The translations under genes were made by a program, and so were the position numbers. The notes under the pieces are model-generated. The model saw only the letters and a list, made by a program, of their open reading frames with translations. It was not told the origin of the DNA and did no database searches. Below, one piece after another: positions 19,293-28,975 of a stretch of 64,000 bases of DNA. The stretch spans positions 1,426,001 to 1,490,000 of the forward strand of contig CANMFO010000001.1 in assembly GCA_947497245.1 (NCBI GenBank). The letters run 5' to 3'. Numbering within the stretch: position 1 is the first letter of the stretch; every line of letters starts with the position of its first letter. The DNA comes from an uncultured Flavobacteriaceae bacterium. Lineage in GTDB: Bacteria; Bacteroidota; Bacteroidia; Flavobacteriales; Flavobacteriaceae.

Positions 19293-20393
19293 TTACTCAT
19301 TTCCGTTTAGCTCTGGGGCAGTGGCATAAATGCCCGCTATTTCATCACAGATCAATGCGTATTCATGTTGCCAATACCATTCGCCAATCTGGTGAAAACC
19401 CAGCACTTCTTTAAAAAGCGCATCTGCCTTCAGTGGCCTGCCCGCTTTAAGATACGCCTTGCCTTCTAAAAATTTGGTATAATAGAATCCTTGGTGGCAA
19501 TATTGGCCCAGAACAGTCAATGCGCTGTCCGGACGGTTCTTTTCTATGAGTATTCTTGCCCATATTCCACCGTATCCGTTTTTGTTCTGGTCAAAATTTG
19601 AAATAAAGTTGGCATGAGAAGCGTCGTACCGCCCTTTTTCAAAAAGATACATGCTCTCAAAATAGTTGTGGTCCGATCGAATAAGGCGGGCCGTTTTACG
19701 GTTTTCCCCGGTGTCCAGTAATTTCAAGCCTTCCTTCATGATTGCTTTTGCCGAGTCGGGCCAGTGCATCGCCAGATAGATGTTACCGATCAAATGATGG
19801 TCCCAGTACGGGTGTTCCAGGGTGCCGGAAGCCCTGTTGTACAATTTCTTGGACAAGGGTATCCTTAGTTTCATGAAGTCTACGGCCCCGAGCATAGAAC
19901 CTTTTCTGATGGACAAAACGGCCGCTATGGAATACGCCTCCCTCCTAATCTTGGGGTTGTCACTCAGGAGCATTTGATCCACTATGGAATCGGCCCTTCC
20001 GTAGTTGTCCTGAAAAGAATAAATGGTGGCCATGGATCCGTAGGCGCCCAACAAGCCCAGGGAATCCTGTTGGACAACCTTTGTAAGCAATCGTAGGGAT
20101 TTGTTGAAATCCCCGTTCCTTGAACCGACCAAAGCCAGAGCATACAGATTCAAAATGTTATTGGAATCCAGGACAGCGGCATATTCGAACAGCCGTTGCG
20201 CGGGTTGCAGGTCACCGCTGTTGTAATGGGTAAAACCCCTTTCCCTTGCCAACTTGCTTTTGAGGTCATCCGCAGTACCGGAATTGTTCAAACTGTCCAG
20301 AAATATTCCGGTCGAATCAGTTTTTCCAGAAGGGGTACAGGCCGTCGTCACCAGAACGGCAAACACAATGGTCTTAAGAATCCTCATATCCAT
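19293..20393 (-). CDS. TPR-like repeat lipoprotein
   Basis: Lipobox VTTAC; helical repeats (LARERGFTHYNSGDLQPAQRLFEYAAVLDSNNILNLYALALV...). Confidence 0.7.
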   Translation of the reverse strand: MDMRILKTIVFAVLVTTACTPSGKTDSTGIFLDSLNNSGTADDLKSKLARERGFTHYNSGDLQPAQRLFEYAAVLDSNNILNLYALALVGSRNGDFNKSLRLLTKVVQQDSLGLLGAYGSMATIYSFQDNYGRADSIVDQMLLSDNPKIRREAYSIAAVLSIRKGSMLGAVDFMKLRIPLSKKLYNRASGTLEHPYWDHHLIGNIYLAMHWPDSAKAIMKEGLKLLDTGENRKTARLIRSDHNYFESMYLFEKGRYDASHANFISNFDQNKNGYGGIWARILIEKNRPDSALTVLGQYCHQGFYYTKFLEGKAYLKAGRPLKADALFKEVLGFHQIGEWYWQHEYALICDEIAGIYATAPELNGNE

Positions 20394-20898
20394 AGTTAAT
20401 CCTAAATTTCCGGTTTCCGATCAGTTGCATACGCTGACCTTGGCACGTGGAAGGTAGTGGTACCGCACCGTTCCCACAACTATGTTATGTAGCCCTGCTT
20501 CCAGAAAAACAAAATTCGGAAGCCCATGAAGGACAGGAACCACCCATGTAATGGGCATGTACCTTGCACCGCCCTCTTGCCCGACCCCAAATGACATGGC
20601 ATCCGGGGGAGGAATTCGGCCAAATCAAGTTTTTTAGGTTTTTAACTCCTATTGCATGTACAATTTTCTATCTTTAGTAAGAATTTACCTTCTATATTTA
20701 TAGTCTTTAGTTTATAAAATTTGAATAAAGGATGATTGATACCACTGGTTTCACGGCCCAAGGAGTTTTGAACCCAACAAAAGTAAAAAACACAGGGCCC
20801 TATATGGTGGACGCTAGACCTTCCCTACCGGGAGGACCCCGCTTTGACCACCGCATCACGGAAGATTTAAGGAAAACCTCAGGATAGGACAAGAAAAA

Positions 20899-20921
20899 GG
20901 CCCAAAGATGAACTTTGGGCC
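20899..20921 (-). terminator. Hairpin with a U-tract on the minus strand (candidate intrinsic terminator)
   Basis: Perfect 9-bp stem ggcccaaag-atgaa-ctttgggcc; on the minus strand it is followed by TTTTTCTTG. Confidence 0.5.
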
Positions 20922-21007
20922 ATGAACAATATTCTCTCGCGAAGAATGGACATAAACCTTGAGTGTCCTAAATTGTTCAGGGCAAATATAATTTTAAAGT
21001 TTTTATA

Positions 21008-21205
21008 ATGAAAAAGTTGAGTTTTAACAATTTGGATTTAAAAGTCGATGATGTACTTCATCGTAAGGAAATGAAGACGGTTTTAGGGTCCAGGGCGGGC
21101 AGCTGCTCGGTTGACCCTGGTTGTTCCACTGGATGTAGACAAGAGGTGTATCCCGGGTCCTACCCGAACACCTTTTGCAGCACCTGCTGCCAACCCCCTT
21201 ATTAA
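21008..21205 (+). CDS. Small Cys-rich peptide with GG-Bacteroidales-type leader (candidate RiPP precursor)
   Basis: 65 aa: MKKLSFNNLDLKVDDVLHRKEMKTVLGS leader-like, then SRAGSCSVDPGCSTGCRQEVYPGSYPNTFCSTCCQPPY with 6 Cys. Leader resembles 'MKKL...VLsReEMKxVLGG' natural-product precursors. Confidence 0.65.
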   Translation: MKKLSFNNLDLKVDDVLHRKEMKTVLGSRAGSCSVDPGCSTGCRQEVYPGSYPNTFCSTCCQPPY

Positions 21206-21405
21206 TATCTGAATGAACTGCTGTGTGGGAATCGTCTTTTAGATGGTTCCCATACCGCTTTTCAATGCCCAAAACCTCTGGTTGCACAAGGGGTACCCGT
21301 AGCCCACATATTCAGCTGATGCCTTTTCATGTGGTACGAATCCATTGAGGAAAGACATATGGTGGTATTGCCTTCTGCGCCCCGGCCCGGCATTACCCGA
21401 ACGGG

Positions 21406-22455
21406 TCAACCATACGCCCAATCTGATTTTGAGCGATAGAGCACATCGAGTTTAAGCCTGTGGTATTGTTTCGCTATCCTATCTTTGTCGTCAATGGTCT
21501 CGATCAAACCCAATATATGAACCATGTTGCGCTCCGATAACATATCGGAAACCAAGTACGATTGCAATAGTGCCCTCAGTTCCCCATCCTTTTGATCCGC
21601 TTCGTCCATGTACTGATAGATCTGAAAACAGGTCCCAAGGCCGTGCAGGATAAACCGCATTAAAAATTGGTCATTGCATTTTTCGATAAGGCCATCATTC
21701 GCCAAAAACGCATATAGTTTGTCATATACGGATATGATGTCGACAATCTTTTCCTTAGAATACATCTGGGTTATGGAGTCGTGCTTCTCGCAATTGTAAT
21801 AGTATAGCGATTTAGGGACCGCTTCGATATTTTCCGCATAGTGGACCGCTTTGGCTACAAAAAGAATATCCTCATAGTACACCTTTTCGGGAAACAGGAT
21901 ACCGTGCTTCAGGAGCAGCGATCTGGAATACAGATAGAGAAAGGGGTAGCTGAAAAATCCCTTTGTCAGGTTCAGGAAATTGTTCAAAGCACTTTCCCCT
22001 GCGTCCAGGTTCCGGGGAAGTCGGGTTCTTTTATGTTCTTCGTTATTATCCTTGCCATAGTGTTCCGTATGTCCAAAAACCAGCAGATCTACATCCTTGG
22101 AAGATTGGTTCAAGTGGTCCACCAACTCTGAAATGGCCCCCAAGGGTATCCAATCGTCTGCATCGACGAACCAGACATATTCCCCTGCAGCCTCTTTTAG
22201 GCCCAGATTTCGGGTATATCCAACCCGCAGGTTCCTCACGTTTCGGAGGAGCTTGATACGGGGGTCCTTTTTTTGGTATTCTTCAACTATCTGTATCGAA
22301 TTATCGGTGGAAAGATCGTCTATAACAATGACCTCTATTTGCCCATACGTTTGACAAACAATGGAATCCAAGCACCGTCGTAAATAGGAAGATGCGTTGT
22401 GAACGGGTATAACGATACTCAGAAGCATGGGCCCAGGGTCTTCTTGCTCATTCAA
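21406..22455 (-). CDS. Glycosyltransferase family 2
   Basis: LSIVIPVHNASSYLRRCLDSIVCQTYGQIEVIVIDDLSTDNS; DADDW motif. Confidence 0.9.
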   Translation of the reverse strand: MNEQEDPGPMLLSIVIPVHNASSYLRRCLDSIVCQTYGQIEVIVIDDLSTDNSIQIVEEYQKKDPRIKLLRNVRNLRVGYTRNLGLKEAAGEYVWFVDADDWIPLGAISELVDHLNQSSKDVDLLVFGHTEHYGKDNNEEHKRTRLPRNLDAGESALNNFLNLTKGFFSYPFLYLYSRSLLLKHGILFPEKVYYEDILFVAKAVHYAENIEAVPKSLYYYNCEKHDSITQMYSKEKIVDIISVYDKLYAFLANDGLIEKCNDQFLMRFILHGLGTCFQIYQYMDEADQKDGELRALLQSYLVSDMLSERNMVHILGLIETIDDKDRIAKQYHRLKLDVLYRSKSDWAYG

Positions 22456-22688
22456 ATAATTTTTAAGAATTATTGTTAAATATAGTAAGAATTAGACTAC
22501 CTACTCCAGTATTTCCAGCAAAAAAGGCAAGGAATCCGACCTTTCAAAAAGGTGGAATTATGCCGTATCGGTTCCATTAAACCGACGGAAAAGGATCGGG
22601 AGTCCATTTGGCCTACCGGTTCGCCGAAAATTACGATGCTTGCACCAGAACATCTGGACTGCGCGATCGTTTTCACCCCCCTGGCGGC

Positions 22689-23669
22689 TCATGACCCTGT
22701 CGCCATGGCACGCTCCACGACCTGTACCGTTTTTACATAACTGTTCTTTAACATGGTCTCCGCGTCCATAGTGGCCCAATACTCCCGATTGAAGAGCTCC
22801 ACCGAAAGACCGCCCCGAAAACCCGAATCATAGAGTTTGGGCAATACCTGATCAAAAGGACAAATCCCATCGCCCGGCAATATCCGGTGTGCATCGGTCA
22901 GCGATTCCCGTGCCGGTGTGGCCGGGAAATCGTTTATATGTATAACCGGTAGGCGTTTGCCATTGAGGCAATCCACCGTGTCCCAGTCATTGCCCCCGCG
23001 ATACAAATGGTAAAAATCGAGTAGTACCGCCGCGGCCGGATGACCGGTCCTGATCACGATCTGGGCGCAATCGGCCAATTTGTGCAGGGCACCGGCCCCC
23101 CAGAGTTCCAACACGGGGGTAACGGAAGTTTCCGCTTTCAAATCCAAAATAGCGGCATAGCGCTCGGCATATTCGTCGAACTTTGTGCAATCCAATGACT
23201 TGATCCCCATGACAGGGGCCGCAATAAAGCTCCCTCCCAATGCGGCGGTAATCTGCATTTCGCTGCGCAATTGTTCTATGGCCTTTTTTCGTTCCTCGGG
23301 GTCGTCATGACACCATTGCGAAAAACCAATAATATTCTCCAGGACCAATTGGCCGGCCTTTAATCTGCCCTTTAATGATTCCAGGGTCCCTCCTTTTTCT
23401 AGATAGGAAGTGATATCGCGCATCCACAGTTCAATTCCCTCAAAACCGGCTGCCGATACCATTTCTATCTGCTGGTCGACACCCAGCCCATAGGCCGAGA
23501 TGGTAGAAGTGTTCAAGCTAATCCGAAAGGGCAATTGCTTTTTCACAACGGCCTTTGTGGCATTTGAACCTTCAAGGTCCTTGGGGCCGAACGCGTACCC
23601 TCCAAACGCCCCCAACGTAGCTTTAAGGCTTGTTGTAATCACTTTCCTCCTACTGATCCCATTTCCCAT
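22689..23669 (-). CDS. Sugar phosphate isomerase/epimerase-like TIM barrel protein with Tat-like N-terminus
   Basis: AP-endonuclease-2/xylose-isomerase-like pattern (GLGVDQQIEMVSAAGFEGIELW, VLLDFYHLYRGG, IHINDFPA, LSVELFNREYW); N-terminal SRRKVITTSLKATLGAFGG. Confidence 0.8.
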   Translation of the reverse strand: MGNGISRRKVITTSLKATLGAFGGYAFGPKDLEGSNATKAVVKKQLPFRISLNTSTISAYGLGVDQQIEMVSAAGFEGIELWMRDITSYLEKGGTLESLKGRLKAGQLVLENIIGFSQWCHDDPEERKKAIEQLRSEMQITAALGGSFIAAPVMGIKSLDCTKFDEYAERYAAILDLKAETSVTPVLELWGAGALHKLADCAQIVIRTGHPAAAVLLDFYHLYRGGNDWDTVDCLNGKRLPVIHINDFPATPARESLTDAHRILPGDGICPFDQVLPKLYDSGFRGGLSVELFNREYWATMDAETMLKNSYVKTVQVVERAMATGS

Positions 23670-23822
23670 AATGCATATTTTTTTTCCTAAGGTCTTTTTT
23701 GTCTTTCAATCGAAGTTAAATATAACCAAGATTCCCTTCTGGACCCTTGGTGGTGCCCAATTTCTGGAAATTGGGCGCGATTTTACGGGTTTCCAGCAAA
23801 CCACTTTAAGAACAAATCGAAT

Positions 23823-25040
23823 TCAATGTCCTTTTAAAAGCAGTATTTTTTCAAGAATCAAGGAAAAGGCACCCATCAATGCTGCGTCCTCCCCAAAACT
23901 TGATGGTAGTATCTGAACGGGACCCGTTACGACCGGTAATTTAAGTGATTCCACCTTATTTCTGATTTTGTCGAGGAAAAAATCCCCGCTGAGCGCCAGG
24001 TCCCCTGAAAGGACTATGGCCTGCGAATTGAACAGTTTTAAAAGTGTATCTATCCCTATTCCGATATAATCAGCGGCCGCATCCACAACTTCCAATGCCA
24101 GGGAATCCCCTTTTATAGCAGCATCCATTACGAGCTTGGAGCTTATTTCGGAACGCCTTGGTCCCTCTAGAATGCTCGCCCTTTTGTTTTGGATCATTTC
24201 AACCACGATATCCGCAATCCCATATCCCGATGCCAAGGCCTCCACAGTCCCGGAAATACCTTCCCGCCCCATTCGTCCGCTATTTTTGTCCACCACGATA
24301 TGTCCAAACTCTCCCGCATACCCATCGGCGCCATAAAAGGGTTCCCCATTGATGATGATCCCGGATCCGATACCGTATCCCAAGTTGATACTGATCAGAT
24401 CGCGGTATTTTTTCCCTATGCCGTAGTGCAGTTCGCCCAGGGCGATCAAGTGTGCCACATTGTTCAGTTCTATCCTCAGATCGGTATAGGCGCCCAGGGC
24501 CTTTTTCACATCGACATTTTTCCAATTGAAAACCGGGGAATACGCTACGATGCCACTGTGCCTGTTCACGATCCCGCACACGGCCACGCCGATCCCGAAT
24601 ACCCGGGCCCTTTTCCCTTGGGCCCTATGCAGTAACTTCTGAATAAGTTCCCCGACCTGCCGCATCACTCCTTCAAAACCCCTGTCAATTTGTGTAGGTA
24701 GGTGGATTTCATAAAGAAATTCCCCGTCCAGATCGGAAAGGGCGGCCCGGATGAAGGTGGCATCGATATCGATGCCTATCACGTAATTGTTCCGCGCATC
24801 GAACCGGATGATTTGGGGCGGCCTTCCCCCTTTGGAAGAACCCAGATCATCCGCCGTGATGAGGTTTTTCATTAAAAGGGCCTCTATCGTCCTGGTGATG
24901 GTCGGGGCACTTAAGCCGCTTTTGCGTATGAGATCGGCCCTGGTAATCTTCATTTCATCACGGATAAGCCGAAGTACCCTGATTTCGTTTTTACCGGGCT
25001 TGGTATCGGGTTTAACTATATGTGACGAAGGTTCGGACAT
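23823..25040 (-). CDS. ROK-family transcriptional regulator
   Basis: N-terminal wHTH (KITRADLIRKSGLSAPTITRTIEALL), GRPP, then ROK kinase fold (VIGIDIDATFIRAALSDL, GYAGEFGHI). Confidence 0.9.
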   Translation of the reverse strand: MSEPSSHIVKPDTKPGKNEIRVLRLIRDEMKITRADLIRKSGLSAPTITRTIEALLMKNLITADDLGSSKGGRPPQIIRFDARNNYVIGIDIDATFIRAALSDLDGEFLYEIHLPTQIDRGFEGVMRQVGELIQKLLHRAQGKRARVFGIGVAVCGIVNRHSGIVAYSPVFNWKNVDVKKALGAYTDLRIELNNVAHLIALGELHYGIGKKYRDLISINLGYGIGSGIIINGEPFYGADGYAGEFGHIVVDKNSGRMGREGISGTVEALASGYGIADIVVEMIQNKRASILEGPRRSEISSKLVMDAAIKGDSLALEVVDAAADYIGIGIDTLLKLFNSQAIVLSGDLALSGDFFLDKIRNKVESLKLPVVTGPVQILPSSFGEDAALMGAFSLILEKILLLKGH

Positions 25041-25779
25041 GTTTATTTCATTATATTATAAAACTGCATTCCCACTGGGAATATGGCGAAGGTACTAAAT
25101 AGTTCGTTCATATCTCCGGTTCCATTCCCTGACCAGAAAGGATGTTTCATTGGGCTTCTAAAACCCGCATCAAATAATTTCACTGGGAAAGCGGACATTC
25201 TAAGTTTATTTCATTACTTTCGAAAAGTAGTAGCGCAACGATCTGGACCATACGAAATCTATGGCCGCCGGCCTACTCGGGAATACAATTCATCCCTTGT
25301 TCGAAACTTTGGGGGAAGAAGTAGACGGACATCAAAACAGTCCCGAAGATCGGGCCATCTCCGAAGAAAATACAGTCATTTGTATTGTAACGGAGACTGG
25401 AAAAAATACGGTAAGCTGTTCGGGAAGGATCCAACAGGAAAAAGGTATTTTTTAATATCGCTTGGCACCAGGCCAGTCAGGCTTGGATCAGGGGACGCGG
25501 TGACCGGGAAATACGAAAAACTGGTTTTAGGAAGGGGAGGTGAACCCGGAAGACTGTTCCCCGATCGGACTTCCCGAGTTGATCGGCTGGGTGGGGGGAC
25601 AACCCTTGCCATCGGCTTTAGCGGATTTAGGGGGTTCAATGATATCGACATTGTCCAAAATGCGGTACGGAAGTGTTGGGCAAAATAAAACGCAATGATA
25701 AGAAGGTTTGGACAAGGTGCTCACGACCAGACCCTCGCCCTTTCAAAACAACCAAAACCACTACCTAAAATCATACCTT

Positions 25780-26844
25780 ATGGGCCCAAAAAAAATTAAC
25801 AGACGTGATTTTGCAAAATCATTGGGAATGGTGTCGACAGCTGTCTGTACGACCGGAATGGGAACCCTTATGCTGGGTTCTTGCCAGAATGCACCCGTGC
25901 CGAACAAACGCGAGGCGGTATTGAACCTATTGACATCGACGGGAAAGCAAGACTATGTCCCCAGTGGGTTTTTTGTCCACTTCGGGAAAGGATATCAATG
26001 GAGCGACGCCGCGGTAAATAGGCATCTGGAGTATTTCAAGGCCATTGATATGGATTTTATAAAAATTCAGTATGAGGCGTTGTTCCCAGCTTTGAGCAGC
26101 ATCAAAAAACCCGAAGATTGGGCCAATATGCCCTTTTATAAAAAAGACTATTACGAGAAACAGCTGTATGTGGTAAAGCAACTGGTGAACAAGGGCAAAA
26201 AACTCGCCCCGGTCATCGCCACAGTGTATTCACCCTTTATGTGCGCTGGACATACCGCGACCGGTGCAGTGCTGACGGAACATATGAAGCAAGATCCCGA
26301 AAGCGTAAAAAAAGGACTGGAAATCATCACGGACAGTGTAATGATCTTCGTTAAGGAATGTATCAAATTGGGGGTCGATGGCTTCTTGGCCCCTACCCAG
26401 GGCGGTGAGGCCTTTAGGTTCCAGGATCCCAATATGTTCCGGGAGTATGTGAAACCGAGCGATTTGGTGTATATGAACGAAATAAATGATTCCTGCATAT
26501 GTAACGTTTTGCACGTGTGCGATTACGAGGGGCCCTATGACGACCTAACGCCTTTTTTGGATTATCCAGGACATATCGTGAATTTAAGCGATGTGGTAGC
26601 GGGCGAAAAGGTACCCCTAAAAAAGCTGTATAAAATGTTTGGAAACAGGCCCATAATGGGTGGCTTGGAAAAAAGAGGCCCCATTCTCACAGGTACCGAA
26701 CAAGAAATAACCGAAACAGTGGCCCAGGTGTTGAAAGCTGCTCCGGAGCGGTTCATTTTAGGGGCCGAGTGCGCGTTGTTGGGCGAAGTGGACTGGAAGA
26801 AGGTAAGGACCGCCGTAAACGTCGGACATACCCACCGTAATTAG
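25780..26844 (+). CDS. Uroporphyrinogen decarboxylase-like family protein with Tat/lipobox N-terminus
   Basis: NRRDFAKSLGMVSTAVCTTGMGTLMLGSC N-terminus; URO-D-like barrel motifs (HVCDYEGPYDDLTPFLDYPGHIVNLSD, PIMGGLEKRGPILTGT, FILGAECAL). ATG at 25780. Confidence 0.75.
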   Translation: MGPKKINRRDFAKSLGMVSTAVCTTGMGTLMLGSCQNAPVPNKREAVLNLLTSTGKQDYVPSGFFVHFGKGYQWSDAAVNRHLEYFKAIDMDFIKIQYEALFPALSSIKKPEDWANMPFYKKDYYEKQLYVVKQLVNKGKKLAPVIATVYSPFMCAGHTATGAVLTEHMKQDPESVKKGLEIITDSVMIFVKECIKLGVDGFLAPTQGGEAFRFQDPNMFREYVKPSDLVYMNEINDSCICNVLHVCDYEGPYDDLTPFLDYPGHIVNLSDVVAGEKVPLKKLYKMFGNRPIMGGLEKRGPILTGTEQEITETVAQVLKAAPERFILGAECALLGEVDWKKVRTAVNVGHTHRN

Positions 26845-26909
26845 CTTTTGGCGCAACCACATGAAAAAAAATACTAGAACGAACAGTTTGAATAAACGAG
26901 AACAGTACC

Positions 26910-27908
26910 ATGAAAAAAAAGTATACCGCAGATGCGGATAGATATGACAAAATGAAGTTCAACCGCTGTGGACATAGCGGACTCCAACTACCCTTGGTCT
27001 CTTTGGGCCTGTGGCATAATTTCGGAGGGGTCGACGTGTATGAGAACGGAAGGGAAATGGTGTGCCGCGCATTTGATCTGGGCATTACCCATTTTGACCT
27101 GGCGAATAATTACGGTCCGCCATACGGATCTGCTGAAGAGACTTTTGGAAACATCATGAAGGCCGACCTGCAACCGTACAGGGATGAACTGGTCATCACT
27201 TCCAAGGCCGGATATGACATGTGGCCCGGCCCCTACGGCGAATGGGGATCCAGAAAGTACTTGATCGCAAGCTGTGACCAGAGCCTGAAGCGGATGGGCT
27301 TGGATTATGTGGATATTTTTTACAGCCATAGACCCGATCCCAACACGCCCTTGGAGGAGACCATGATGGCCTTGGATCAAATTGTACGGTCGGGAAAGGC
27401 ATTGTATGTCGGAATATCTTCCTACGGTCCCGAACAGTCCCAAAAGGCAATTGATATTTTGGATTCCTTGGGAACACCTTGTCTGGTGCACCAACCTTCC
27501 TACAGCATGTTCAACCGATGGGTAGAGGACGGGTTGTTGGATGTCCTGGAAAAGAACGGCGTCGGCTCGGTGGTCTTCAGCCCCCTGCACCAAGGCCTTT
27601 TGACGGACAAATACCTCCATGGGATTCCCGAGGGCTCCAGGGCATCCAAGGCGGCCGGTTATTTAAAATCTTCTGACATTACCCCAGAGAAGATAGACAA
27701 GGTCAAGAAACTCAATGAAATTGCTGCCGCCAGGGGTCAAAAAATGGCGCAGTTCGCGCTTGCTTGGGTGCTGAGGGACAAAAGGATCACTTCGGTGATC
27801 ATCGGCGCCAGCAAGGTATCCCAAATCGAAGATGCGGTGTCCATTCAATCCAATCTGGAGTTTACGTCCGAAGAATTGGATGCGGTCGAAAGAATTCTAA
27901 AGGAGTAA
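26910..27908 (+). CDS. Aldo/keto reductase (YghZ-like)
   Basis: LPLVSLGLWHNFGG...HFDLANNYGPPYGSAEE...LVITSKAGYDMWPGPYGEWGSRKYLIASCDQSLKRMGLDYVDIFYSHRPDPNTPLEETM; typical AKR active-site residues. Confidence 0.93.
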   Translation: MKKKYTADADRYDKMKFNRCGHSGLQLPLVSLGLWHNFGGVDVYENGREMVCRAFDLGITHFDLANNYGPPYGSAEETFGNIMKADLQPYRDELVITSKAGYDMWPGPYGEWGSRKYLIASCDQSLKRMGLDYVDIFYSHRPDPNTPLEETMMALDQIVRSGKALYVGISSYGPEQSQKAIDILDSLGTPCLVHQPSYSMFNRWVEDGLLDVLEKNGVGSVVFSPLHQGLLTDKYLHGIPEGSRASKAAGYLKSSDITPEKIDKVKKLNEIAAARGQKMAQFALAWVLRDKRITSVIIGASKVSQIEDAVSIQSNLEFTSEELDAVERILKE

Positions 27909-28233
27909 AAAGGACGAACCCATGCCCAGAAGCACCAAGGTGCCTGCCGCCATCTAAGGAAATGGCGATTTTGTCCGGCATGGGTTTGACCCGGCCTGAG
28001 GGTGCATCGCATTGGGCCGGATTGAAGCGGAACTTGGGTACTTCTATGGGTCCTCCCTTCCGAACACCTCTCGCTCCCCATGCGGATAACTGCCGACATC
28101 TATCGGAACAGCGCCTCGAAAGATCCCTGGTCGGGATAATCACCAAAGTCTTATATTTGCATCTGCAAAAAGCATTTGCACCTGAAAGGGAATCTGTTGT
28201 CCAGGTAAAAAAGGGGCGGTTTAAAGATCGAAC

Positions 28234-28974
28234 ATGTTTCAAATATTTAAGAAAAAAAAGTTTCTGGTTGATCATTTGGAGGGCTTTGTGGACATGCACA
28301 ACCATATTCTTCCCGGAATCGATGACGGTGCAAAAGATGTGGAGGAATCCATAGCCCTGATCAAAATGTTCACCGAAATGGGGGTGCACAGCTTCATCGC
28401 CACACCCCATATCATGCACAACTACTACCCCAACAACCGTGAGACCATCGGCGATGCTTTGAATTTACTCAAAAATGCCCTATTAAAACACGGGTTGGAC
28501 CATGTTTCGGTCAGTGCTTCGGCGGAGCACATGGTCGATTCGGATTTTGAACGGCTCTTGGAAACGGGAGAGGTGATGCCCCTTAAAAAAAATTATTTGC
28601 TGATCGAAATGTCCTACCTACAGCCTTCGATCAATTTTGATGCGGCGGTTCAGAAAATTGCCTCGGAGCGGTTTTTTCCCATACTGGCACATCCGGAACG
28701 CTATGTATATTTAAAAGCGAGATCTTCACGGTACAAAAAATACAAGGAGCAAGGGCTCTTATTTCAACTGAATCTCTTGTCCCTTGGGGAGTACTATGGG
28801 GCCGAGGTACAGCAAAAGGCATTCAAACTTATCGACCAGGGACTGGTGGATTTTTTGGCGTCCGATGTGCACAATCTGGCCCAATTGCAAAATTTAAGGG
28901 AAATAACCATCAGCCGTAAATTGGAAGAATCGTTATTTCCCTTAATGGAAAAGACTATTAATAATTTTTACTAA
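28234..28974 (+). CDS. CpsB/YwqE-like PHP-family tyrosine-protein phosphatase
   Basis: VDMHNHILPGIDDGAKDVEESIALIKMFTEMGV; FPILAHPERY; LASDVHN PHP metal motifs. Confidence 0.92.
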   Translation: MFQIFKKKKFLVDHLEGFVDMHNHILPGIDDGAKDVEESIALIKMFTEMGVHSFIATPHIMHNYYPNNRETIGDALNLLKNALLKHGLDHVSVSASAEHMVDSDFERLLETGEVMPLKKNYLLIEMSYLQPSINFDAAVQKIASERFFPILAHPERYVYLKARSSRYKKYKEQGLLFQLNLLSLGEYYGAEVQQKAFKLIDQGLVDFLASDVHNLAQLQNLREITISRKLEESLFPLMEKTINNFY

Positions 28975-28975
28975 A

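Noticed and set aside
25083-25688. 201-aa plus-strand ORF between the ROK regulator and the URO-D-like gene
   Set aside because: Basic, low-similarity sequence with no recognisable motif; overlapping ORFs in other frames are equally (un)convincing. Possible remnant, not supported.
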